Shown here: positions 27,679-34,832 of the stretch, piece after piece | Numbering within the stretch: position 1 is the first letter of the stretch | How the letters are laid out: every line of letters begins with the position of its first letter | Assembly (NCBI RefSeq): GCF_900116555.1 | Contig: NZ_FPAT01000003.1 | Span: 186,001-250,000, forward strand | DNA length: 64,000 nucleotides | Direction of reading: 5' to 3' | DNA from: Actinopolyspora lacussalsi subsp. righensis | Lineage (GTDB): Bacteria > Actinomycetota > Actinomycetes > Mycobacteriales > Pseudonocardiaceae | Program-made: the position numbers and the translations under genes | The notes under the pieces: model-generated | Told to the model about the DNA's origin: nothing | Database searches by the model: none | Seen by the model: the letters and a program-made list of their open reading frames with translations, nothing else

Positions 27679-28299
27679 TCAGTCGAACCGGGGATTCTCC
27701 GTCCGGGTGCGCTTGAGCTCGAAGAAGTACGGGTAACCCGCCAACGTGCGCGCGGCGTCGAACAACTCGCCCGCCTGCTCGCCGCGCGGAATGCGGGTCG
27801 TGATCGGGCCGAAGAACGCCACGCCGTCCACGTGGATCGTCGGTGTGCCCACCTCGTCGCCCACCGGGTCCATCCCCGCGTGGTGGCTGGCACGCAGCCG
27901 CTCGTCGTACTCGTCGGTGGTCGCCGCCTTGGCGAGCGTGTCGGGCAGCCCGACCTCCGCCAGGGACTCGGCGATCACCCGGTCGAAGTCCTTGTCACCG
28001 TTGTCGTGGAACCGCGTTCCCATCGCGGTGTAGAGCGGGGACAACACCTCGTTGCCGTGGTGCTCGGCGGCGGCGATGGCGACTCGGACGGGCTTCCAGG
28101 CCCGCTGCATCATCTCGTCGTACTGGTCCCCCAGTTCACGCTCCGCGTTGAGCACGGAAAGGCTCATGACGCGGAACCGCAGGTCGATGTCACGAACCTT
28201 CTCGACCTCGAGGATCCACCGGGACGAGACCCAGGCGAACGGACAGATCGGGTCGAAGTAGAAGTGGACTTGCGGGTTCTGCGGGCTGTCGGTGCTCAT
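27679..28299 (-). CDS. DsbA-like mycothiol-dependent oxidoreductase (Rv2466c type)
   Basis: A 206-residue thioredoxin-fold protein of the DsbA/nitroreductase group, to which M. tuberculosis Rv2466c belongs. The active site is in [15 protein letters not shown]: Cys-Pro-Phe-Ala, with one cysteine and no resolving Cys in this motif. The cis-Pro region is [12 protein letters not shown] at 28299 has GGAAGG 7 nt upstream and removes a 7-residue extension. It lies next to pepN as in Mycobacterium. Mycothiol dependence is inferred from the family. Confidence 0.88.
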   Translation of the reverse strand: MSTDSPQNPQVHFYFDPICPFAWVSSRWILEVEKVRDIDLRFRVMSLSVLNAERELGDQYDEMMQRAWKPVRVAIAAAEHHGNEVLSPLYTAMGTRFHDNGDKDFDRVIAESLAEVGLPDTLAKAATTDEYDERLRASHHAGMDPVGDEVGTPTIHVDGVAFFGPITTRIPRGEQAGELFDAARTLAGYPYFFELKRTRTENPRFD

Positions 28300-28619
28300 C
28301 AACACGCCTTCCACGATCACGTGTGGTCACGATTCCGGTTGGTCAACCACCCGAGGGGCCATCGTGTTCCCGGCCGCCGTGGATTCGCGGATGTGGGAGC
28401 GCACACCGGACACGATTTCCGCTCGTACCTCCCTGATCGAAGTTCTCGGTCGGGTTGGTGGGTCGCCCGCTCGGCGGAACCTCTGGCCGACTCTCCGTCC
28501 GGGAGGCCCGACATCGGGTAGCGAGTGCCGGAGCGTGATTTCATTCCGGCATGATTGTTTCCGGGCAACGCGTGACCCGCGGCCCGGCTCCCATCCGACG
28601 ACGATCAACGAGGTGATCC
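28300..28619. other. Divergent promoter region of the DsbA-like gene and pepN
   Basis: This 320-nt region holds dispersed repeat copy C (from about 28430 to 28525). Otherwise I see no gene in it. Confidence 0.5.
28471..28525 (+). repeat. Dispersed intergenic repeat, copy C
   Basis: TCGGCGGAACCTCTGGCCGA, then CTCTCCGT and GCCCGACATCGGGTAG, align with copies A and B. Its left extension from about 28430 (GATCGAAGTTCTCGGTCGGG) matches the minus strand of copy D. It therefore links the A/B type and the D type into one family. Confidence 0.62.
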
Positions 28620-31193
28620 GTGGCTCCGCCGAACCTGACCCGCCAACAGGCAGAGCAGCGCGCCGAACTGCTGCGCGTGCACTCCTACGCGATCGAGCTC
28701 GACCTGTCCGACGGCGCGGGCGGGGAGAACGTGGAGGTCTTCGGATCGAAGACGACCGTGCGGTTCACCGCCCGGCAGGGCGCCACCACGTGGATCGATC
28801 TGATGGCCGCGCGGGTGCACCAGGCCTCCCTCAACGGCGTGGACCTGGATCTGTCCGACTACGACGAGGAAACGGGGATCGCGCTCCCCGACCTGGCGGA
28901 GCAGAACGAGCTGGTCGTACGCGCCGACTGCTACTACACCAACACCGGTGAGGGGCTGCACCGTTTCGTCGATCCCGTGGACGGCGGGGTGTATCTCTAC
29001 AGCCAGTTCGAGACGGCCGACGCCAAACGGATGTTCGCCTGCTTCGACCAGCCCGACCTCAAGGCGAGTTTCCAGCTGACGGTGACGACGCCGAGCACGT
29101 GGCGGGTCGTTTCGAACTCCCCGGGCGCGATCACCGCTTCCAGCGAGACCCGCGTCACGCACACCTTCGAGGCCACGCCCCCGATCTCCACCTACCTGGT
29201 GGCGCTGGTGGCGGGCCCCTACGCGGAGTGGCGCGACGTCTACAGCGGCCCGGAGGGCGAGATCCCGCTCGGGCTCTACTGCCGTGCCTCGCTGGCCGAG
29301 CACCTGGACCCCGAGCGACTGTTCACCGAGACCAAGCAGGGATTCGGCTTCTACCAGCGGGCGTTCGGCGTGCCCTACCCGTTCGCCAAGTACGACCAGT
29401 GCTTCGTGCCCGAGTTCAACGCGGGTGCCATGGAGAACGCGGGCTGCGTGACCTTCCTGGAGGACTACGTCTTCAGGTCGAGGGTCACCGGGTACTTCTA
29501 CGAACGCCGCGCCGAAACGGTGCTGCACGAGATGGCGCACATGTGGTTCGGCGACCTGGTCACCATGCGCTGGTGGGACGACCTCTGGCTGAACGAGTCC
29601 TTCGCGACCTGGGCCAGCGTGCTCGCGCAGTCCTCGGCCACCGAGTACACCCACGCCTGGACGACCTTCGCGAACGTGGAGAAGTCCTGGGCCTACCGGC
29701 AGGACCAGCTGCCCTCCACGCACCCGGTGGCAGCCGACATCGAGGACCTGCAGGCCGTCGAGGTCAACTTCGACGGGATCACCTACGCCAAGGGCGCCTC
29801 GGTGCTCAAACAGCTGGTGTCCTACGTGGGGCTGGAGAACTTCCTCAGCGGGTTGAAGATCTACTTCGACAGGCACGCCTGGGGCAACGCACGGCTCTCC
29901 GACCTGCTCACCGCGCTCGAGGAGGCGTCGGGGCGGGACCTGTCGTGGTGGAGCGCGCAGTGGTTGGAAACCACGGGGCTCAACACGGTGCGCCCCGAGT
30001 TCGAGACCGACGAGCGGGACCGCTTCACCGAGTTCACGGTGCTGCAGGGACCCGCGAGTCCGGGCGAGGGCGAGTACCGCACGCACCGCATCGCGGTGGG
30101 CGTCTACGACGACGACCCCACCACGGGCAAGCTGGTCCGCACGCACCGGGTCGAGCTCGACATCTCCGGTGAGCGCACCGACGCCCCCGAGCTCGTCGGA
30201 GTACCGCGCGGCAAGCTCGTGCTGGTCAACGACGACGACCTGAGCTACTGCACGATGCGGCTGGACTCACGGTCGCTGGCCACCCTGGTGGAGCGGATCG
30301 CCGACATCGACCAGTCGTTGCCGCGCGCGTTGGGCTGGTCGACCGCCTGGGAAATGACCAGGGACGCGGAGCTGCGGGCGCGCGACTTCGTCAGCCTCGT
30401 GCTCGGCAAGGACAGCGACGGCGGCATCGGAGGCGAATCCGAGATCGGCGTGGTGCAGCGGGTCCTGATGCAGGCGCGCACGGCACTGGGTGCCTATGCC
30501 GATCCCGGTTGGCAGCCGGAGGGGTGGCAGCGCTACACGGATCGGCTGCTGGAGCTGGCACGTGCCGCCCGGCCCGGTTCGGACAACCAGCTCGCCTTCG
30601 TCAACGCGTTGACGGCCGCGAAGCTCGACGAGGACAAGCTCACGTTGCTGCGCGGTTGGCTCGACGGTTCGCGGGTGCTGGAAGGATTGGTGGTGGACAC
30701 CGACCTGCGCTGGCAACTGCTGCACGCCCTGGTGGCACACGGCGCTGCGGACGAGTCCGAGATCGACGCGGAGCTGGCAGCGGACTCCACCGCCACCGGC
30801 AGGCGGCGCGCGGAGCGCGCGCGTGCGCTCGTGCCCACCCCCGAGGCCAAGGAACGGGCGTGGCAGCGAGCCGTGCACGACGACGAACTGCCCAACGCCA
30901 TCAACGAAGCGATCATCTCCGGGTTCCAGCATCCCGCCCAGCACGAGCTGTTGCTCCCCTACGTGCGGCGTTACTTCGACGAGATCGACGAGGTGTGGCA
31001 ACGGCGCTCCAGCGAGCGGGCACAGCCGACGGTGATGGGGCTGTTCCCCTCCTGGTCCGTGGATCCCGGGACGGTCGAGGCCGCGGACACCTGGCTCGCC
31101 GGAGAACACCCCTCGGCCCTGCGTCGCCTGGTCTCGGAGGGCCGTGCCGGTTTGGTGCGCGCGCTGGCGGCGCGCGAGTTCGACCGCTCCTGA
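28620..31193 (+). CDS. pepN: Aminopeptidase N
   Basis: An 857-residue M1 zinc aminopeptidase of the cytoplasm. The substrate-recognition motif GAMEN is at about 269-273. The zinc site HEMAH (about 302-306) plus Glu in NESFA (about 325) gives HEXXH-x18-E. The C-terminal ERAP1-like helical domain is complete. GTG is preceded by GAGG at 7-10 nt. It works downstream of Clp proteases by clearing short peptides. A strong hairpin follows the stop. Confidence 0.97.
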   Translation: MAPPNLTRQQAEQRAELLRVHSYAIELDLSDGAGGENVEVFGSKTTVRFTARQGATTWIDLMAARVHQASLNGVDLDLSDYDEETGIALPDLAEQNELVVRADCYYTNTGEGLHRFVDPVDGGVYLYSQFETADAKRMFACFDQPDLKASFQLTVTTPSTWRVVSNSPGAITASSETRVTHTFEATPPISTYLVALVAGPYAEWRDVYSGPEGEIPLGLYCRASLAEHLDPERLFTETKQGFGFYQRAFGVPYPFAKYDQCFVPEFNAGAMENAGCVTFLEDYVFRSRVTGYFYERRAETVLHEMAHMWFGDLVTMRWWDDLWLNESFATWASVLAQSSATEYTHAWTTFANVEKSWAYRQDQLPSTHPVAADIEDLQAVEVNFDGITYAKGASVLKQLVSYVGLENFLSGLKIYFDRHAWGNARLSDLLTALEEASGRDLSWWSAQWLETTGLNTVRPEFETDERDRFTEFTVLQGPASPGEGEYRTHRIAVGVYDDDPTTGKLVRTHRVELDISGERTDAPELVGVPRGKLVLVNDDDLSYCTMRLDSRSLATLVERIADIDQSLPRALGWSTAWEMTRDAELRARDFVSLVLGKDSDGGIGGESEIGVVQRVLMQARTALGAYADPGWQPEGWQRYTDRLLELARAARPGSDNQLAFVNALTAAKLDEDKLTLLRGWLDGSRVLEGLVVDTDLRWQLLHALVAHGAADESEIDAELAADSTATGRRRAERARALVPTPEAKERAWQRAVHDDELPNAINEAIISGFQHPAQHELLLPYVRRYFDEIDEVWQRRSSERAQPTVMGLFPSWSVDPGTVEAADTWLAGEHPSALRRLVSEGRAGLVRALAAREFDRS

Positions 31194-31206
31194 GCGGAAG
31201 CAAGCA

Positions 31207-31252
31207 CGGGTGGCCGGGCCCGCGAAGCCTCCTTCACCGGCCCGGCCACCCG
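31207..31252 (+). terminator. 14-bp hairpin after pepN
   Basis: CGGGTGGCCGGGCC (31207-31220) and GGCCCGGCCACCCG (31239-31252) are perfect complements with an 18-nt loop, 13 nt after the pepN stop. Confidence 0.85.
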
Positions 31253-31409
31253 ATTTCCGGTGCGAGGACACGCCGCTGCCCGCTCCCCACCGGACGGCAC
31301 CGCCACGAGCACGCCCTTCCGGGTGGCATCCGGCGAAGATCACCCAGTCGCAGGATCACCGCGCGTAGGCTTGTGATCGCGCACCGTCCAACACGTCGTG
31401 GAGCGGCCG

Positions 31410-32156
31410 ATGCCCGAGCTGATAACCGCCATCGCCACGCTGTTGTGGCCGCTGATCACCCTGCTGGTGCTGCTGCTGTTCCGACAGGCGATCGGAAGAG
31501 TGCTGCGTACCGCCGAGAAACGCGAGCTGGAGTTCGAGGTGGGCGGGCAGCGGCTCACCTTCCACGAGCTCAACGATCAACAGAACGAGATGATCCAGGA
31601 CCTGCAGCGGCAACTCAGCATCCTGAGCAGTCGACTGGACGAGCGGGAAGCGGTGCCGGCGGGCACGGTCCCGGGCAGGGGCGGGGACGGGGCGAGCACG
31701 CCCGAGGAACCCTCCGGGTGGGAACTGGACGGCGATCCCGAGTCGGCCGAGCTGCCCCCGGTACAGGCACCGGTGGGTCCGGAACCGTTCGCCGTGCTGT
31801 GGGTCACCGATCGCGCCCAGAGCCACGCGCTGCTCGTGGAGCAGCTCCGCAACAACGGGGTACGGGTGACGATCACGGCCACCACGTCGGAGGCGGTGGC
31901 CGAAGTGTCCAAACGGCCCTACCGCGTGGTGGTTTCGGACATGGCCCGCAAGGAGGACGGGCAGTGGATCACGGACGCGGGCCTGGCGCTACTGCGCGAG
32001 CTGCGCGACCTGGGCATGGAGATACCGGTGATCGTCTTCGGCACGCAGCGCGGGCAGCTGCAACACGCCAACCAGGCTCGCCAGCTGGGCGCCGTGGCCA
32101 CCACGTCGTCGTCCTACGAGATGTTCCGACACTTCCAGAACTTCGGACTGCTCTGA
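31410..32156 (+). CDS. Membrane-anchored protein with receiver-like domain
   Basis: A 248-residue protein. Residues about 5-28 form one membrane segment (ITAIATLLWPLITLLVLLLF). A heptad-like helix follows (about 50-80, HELNDQQNEMIQDLQRQL), then a flexible acidic/Gly/Pro linker. The C-terminal 120 residues look like a response-regulator receiver: FAVLWVTDR, an Asp in YRVVVSDMARKEDG at the phospho-acceptor place, and IPVIVFGTQ. The Lys usual after the last strand is not evident. ATG 31410 has GGAG upstream. There is no kinase nearby and the role is unknown. Confidence 0.78.
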   Translation: MPELITAIATLLWPLITLLVLLLFRQAIGRVLRTAEKRELEFEVGGQRLTFHELNDQQNEMIQDLQRQLSILSSRLDEREAVPAGTVPGRGGDGASTPEEPSGWELDGDPESAELPPVQAPVGPEPFAVLWVTDRAQSHALLVEQLRNNGVRVTITATTSEAVAEVSKRPYRVVVSDMARKEDGQWITDAGLALLRELRDLGMEIPVIVFGTQRGQLQHANQARQLGAVATTSSSYEMFRHFQNFGLL

Positions 32157-32299
32157 GCGTTCCCCGCCGTCACCGGGACTGGATCGTGATCGGGTGTTTC
32201 GGCACACCCCGGGTGTTCCGGCGAGTCCGCCGCCGGAACACCCGGAGCCGCGGCCCGAAGCCCTTCCAGTGGAAATCGGGGCCTTCCGTGGAAACCGGG

Positions 32300-32806
32300 T
32301 CAGTGATGCTCACCTTCGGTTTCGAACTCGGTTCCGGCCGCGTCGGAGAGCATCCGCAACGCGCTGATGAGTCCGTCGATCAGGTCACCCTCCTTGAAGG
32401 AGGCGACCATGTTCATCACGGCCAGGTTGCAAGTGCGGTCGGGTACCCGCCGATAGGCCTGTTCGCCGGTGACGATTTCCAGACAACGCTGGGCGGGCGA
32501 GACGGCGATGAGCACACCGCGCGATGCGCGGCCGCCCAGGCCGGCGTGGATCTGCTCGGCACGATCACGGGTCCGCTCCCCCAGCCCACCGAGGTAGATC
32601 GCGAATTCGAGCCCGGTCGTGCGGGTGGAAAGTGTCAACGCCTCATCCAACCGCGCGAGCTCTCCCGGGGAGAACGGCAGTTTCGGGCGCTCCGGCTCGA
32701 TACGGCGCGCGATCGACAGCCGACCACCCGCGGTAAGAGCGTGTCCCGCCTCGAGTTCGGCCGGGTTCACGTCCGCCGCTGTTCGGGTCATCTCACCAGT
32801 TGCCAC
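32300..32806 (-). CDS. DUF5130 (TPM-like) protein
   Basis: A 168-residue soluble protein of the DUF5130 family, similar in pattern to TPM domains: LPFSPGELARLDEALTLS, TGLEFAIYLGGLG, RGVLIAVSPAQRCLEIVTG and a C-terminal helix EGDLIDGLISALRMLS. No signal peptide is seen. GTG at 32806 has GGGGAGG 5 nt upstream and overlaps the preceding small membrane gene by 14 nt, so they form a pair. Function unknown. Confidence 0.85.
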   Translation of the reverse strand: MATGEMTRTAADVNPAELEAGHALTAGGRLSIARRIEPERPKLPFSPGELARLDEALTLSTRTTGLEFAIYLGGLGERTRDRAEQIHAGLGGRASRGVLIAVSPAQRCLEIVTGEQAYRRVPDRTCNLAVMNMVASFKEGDLIDGLISALRMLSDAAGTEFETEGEHH

Positions 32807-33041
32807 GAGCGCCTCCCCTTGCGGTACCGGTCTCCGACTCGGACTCCGCGTGTTCGGTAGGTGGGCTGCTGGGGCTCACACCGGCAGGGTTCGCCACCCA
32901 CAGCACCGACGGGAAGTTCCACTCCCCGTTGGGGCGGTAACGGGCACGGAACAGTCTCGGCCACAGCACCATCAACATGACGAGGCCGTAGACAGCCGCC
33001 GGTATCACGGCCAAGACGAGTACGGTCTGCACGACAGTCAC
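32793..33041 (-). CDS. Small one-helix membrane protein
   Basis: An 82-residue protein with one hydrophobic segment (about 3-27, VVQTVLVLAVIPAAVYGLVML), then WPRLFRARYRPNGEWNFPSVLWVANPAG and a polar Ser/Glu/Gly tail. The motif RPNGEWNFPSVLW is well conserved in actinobacteria as I remember it, always beside a DUF5130 gene. The GTG at 33041 is the likeliest start, although its ribosome binding site is weak. Function unknown. Confidence 0.72.
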   Translation of the reverse strand: MTVVQTVLVLAVIPAAVYGLVMLMVLWPRLFRARYRPNGEWNFPSVLWVANPAGVSPSSPPTEHAESESETGTARGGARGNW

Positions 33042-33392
33042 ACCAGCACGGTATCCGATTTCCCCCACTAGCGGTCGACTACCTGTGCTTCCTGCCTCAC
33101 CCACTGGGAAAACCTCGCCCTGTTCCCGGCACAACCGGTCCGTGACGCCGTGAAGTAATCGCGCGGTCACGAAATACACACCACGACCGACACCATTCCT
33201 TGCCCCCGGGCATCTTCGGTGCTGCTTTCGCCCCATTCGGAACCGCCATTCGGAGCCGAACCGGACGGCCGCTCGGAGGGGTCGAGTTGGCGGCTTGTAC
33301 CGGACAGTTTCCGATTCTAGATTTCACCTGTATGGATCTTGCGTAATTGATCGCATCCATGACAGGAGCAGTTCCGAACACGTGAGGAAACA
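33042..33392. other. Divergent promoter region before the GVRIS-repeat gene
   Basis: A 351-nt gap. From about 33300 it is unusually AT-rich for this genome (for example TTCTAGATTTCACCTGTATG), as expected of a promoter or of acquired DNA. No gene is supported. Confidence 0.45.
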
Positions 33393-33941
33393 ATGATGAC
33401 CATCGAAACCGGGAACAGCGGCGCCAATTCGATCTTTCCGTGTGACGGATTCATCTCGCATGAATACGCTGCGTACACGAAACAGGTGATCCGAACCGGG
33501 ACCGGGACCGGAAACCGGCTCCGGACTGGGGTGCGAATCAGTGGCAGGGAAGGCGTGCGGATCAGCGGACGCACCGGGGTGCGGATCAGCGGCAGGAGCG
33601 GCGTGCGAATCAGCGGACGCGCGGGAGTACGGATCAGCTCCCTGGGCGGGGTGCGGATCAGCGGCCGTCATCGAGGAGTACGGATCAGCGGCAGCCACGA
33701 CTCCCGCGAGGCGGACTCCGGCGCGGGCGTGCGGATCAGCGGCAGCACCGGAACGGGCGGAGCGAGCGAACGCCGACCTGTCACGCCGCGCTGCGCCGAG
33801 CGGCGCTGCGCCGAGCGGCGAAGGGGCGGGTGGCAACCGCTCGCACCGGCGGGAGGCACACCGCGACCCGGGCAGAGCCGCGGTGCTCATGGGGACGGGC
33901 CGAACATCGAGAACGACGGCCCGCCTCACCGTTCAGTGTGA
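33393..33941 (+). CDS. GVRIS-repeat protein, unknown family
   Basis: A 182-residue protein with three parts: a 45-residue lead (polar, one Cys at 17, HEYAAYTKQVI, no signal peptide), a repeat region and a basic tail. Gly-Val-Arg-Ile-Ser occurs at residues 46, 54, 62, 70, 78, 86, 95 and 112. The first six are exactly 8 residues apart (GVRISGRE, GVRISGRT, GVRISGRS, GVRISGRA...). The DNA copies differ mainly at synonymous positions (GTG/GTA, CGA/CGG, AGT/AGC, GGC/GGA, AGG/CGC), so the peptide has been selected. ATG-ATG follows GAGGA. The tail ends 9 nt inside the convergent HNH gene. It could be a multi-core peptide precursor or a beta-repeat scaffold; neither is proven. Confidence 0.75.
   Translation: MMTIETGNSGANSIFPCDGFISHEYAAYTKQVIRTGTGTGNRLRTGVRISGREGVRISGRTGVRISGRSGVRISGRAGVRISSLGGVRISGRHRGVRISGSHDSREADSGAGVRISGSTGTGGASERRPVTPRCAERRCAERRRGGWQPLAPAGGTPRPGQSRGAHGDGPNIENDGPPHRSV
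33528..33743 (+). repeat. 24-bp coding repeats of the GVRIS protein
   Basis: Six contiguous 24-bp units and two more spaced units encode Gly-Val-Arg-Ile-Ser-Gly-Arg-x. Units are similar but not identical; most changes are at third codon positions. Not a CRISPR: units abut with no spacers. Confidence 0.9.
33789..33818 (+). repeat. Two exact 15-bp tandem repeats
   Basis: CGCTGCGCCGAGCGG occurs twice in a row in the tail of the GVRIS gene and encodes the repeated RCAER. Being exact, it looks recent, unlike the older 24-bp units. Confidence 0.8.
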
Positions 33942-34583
33942 TGCGACCTCGCCGAGATAGGGCAACCACATCGGATCGGGGTCGCTCGCGCCGGCCAACA
34001 GCCGCCAGTGCCTGCCGCGCGGCGCCTTCGGCGTCTCCGGAAGGCGCCACCCCAGCTCACGAAGCGTCCGATCGGCCTTTCGATGATTACACCGCGTACA
34101 ACAGGCCACACAGTTCTCCCAGCTGTGTGCACCACCCCTGCTCCGAGGAACCACATGATCGATGGTCTCCGCACGAACGCCGCAGTAAACACAGCGATGG
34201 TTGTCCCGCAACATCAAGGCGGAACGGGACAGCGGAACCCGCCCGCGATAGGGAACGTGCACGAACCGGCTCAGTCTGATTACCGAGGGAACCTCGATGC
34301 TGTGCGTCGCCGAATGCAACATCGATCCAGCGGAATCACCGTGCACCACTTCGGCCTTGCCGCAGACGATCAACACGATCGCCCTGCGCACGGGCAGTGC
34401 GGTCAACGGTTCGAACGTCGTGTTCAGTAGTAGGACCCGCCGCTTCGGCCAAGCGCCCACGCCCTCCGATCTGTCGGCGGAGGCCGACAGCCGGTGACCC
34501 CGCTTACGTCCGGCAGGACGCGCGGGGGCGCGGGGCGGCGCCGCCTTCGGAGCGCCGCACGGGATCGGTTTTCGGTCGGGCAC
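33933..34583 (-). CDS. HNH endonuclease family protein
   Basis: A 216-residue protein. After a Pro/Arg-rich N-terminus come RVLLLNTTFEPL and the VPVRRAI-like LPVRRAIVLIVCGKAEVV, typical of actinobacterial HNH proteins. The HNH/zinc motif is CVYCGVRAETIDHVVPRSRG followed by WENCVACCTRCNHRKADRT. GTG at 34583 is chosen because GGAGG lies 7 nt upstream; GTG 34460 would also open the conserved part. It matches the HNH gene next to glbO in Mycobacterium. The substrate is unknown. It is convergent with the GVRIS gene. Confidence 0.9.
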   Translation of the reverse strand: MPDRKPIPCGAPKAAPPRAPARPAGRKRGHRLSASADRSEGVGAWPKRRVLLLNTTFEPLTALPVRRAIVLIVCGKAEVVHGDSAGSMLHSATHSIEVPSVIRLSRFVHVPYRGRVPLSRSALMLRDNHRCVYCGVRAETIDHVVPRSRGGAHSWENCVACCTRCNHRKADRTLRELGWRLPETPKAPRGRHWRLLAGASDPDPMWLPYLGEVASH

Positions 34584-34832
34584 TCGACCACCTCCACCGT
34601 GTATGTGCATCAGTCGAACACAGAACCCGCCCGGAACGCACGTGTGATCCGCGCCGCACGACCGACCGGATATCGAAAATTCGACGACGAGAAGGCAACA
34701 CGATCGGAAATGTACGGTTATCCGTGGCGACGAGGCCACTCCGATCATTCGGAACCAATCGATTCGGCACGCCACCGACCGCCCGTGTCATGTGAACGGA
34801 CGAACGTTTTCGATACCCGTATCGTCCAGGGA

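Noticed and set aside
33528-33743. CRISPR-like array
   Set aside because: Units of 24 bp abut without spacers, vary in sequence, and stay in one open frame. No cas genes are near.
33324-33929. Minus-strand frame with repeated Ala-Asp-Pro-His over the GVRIS gene
   Set aside because: It is the mirror of the 24-bp repeats. The plus-strand frame has the ribosome binding site and the synonymous pattern of variation, so the minus frame is a shadow.
34494-34832. Upstream extension of the S9 peptidase
   Set aside because: The extension overlaps the start of the HNH gene, has poor composition, and the family begins near residue 1 of the shorter form.
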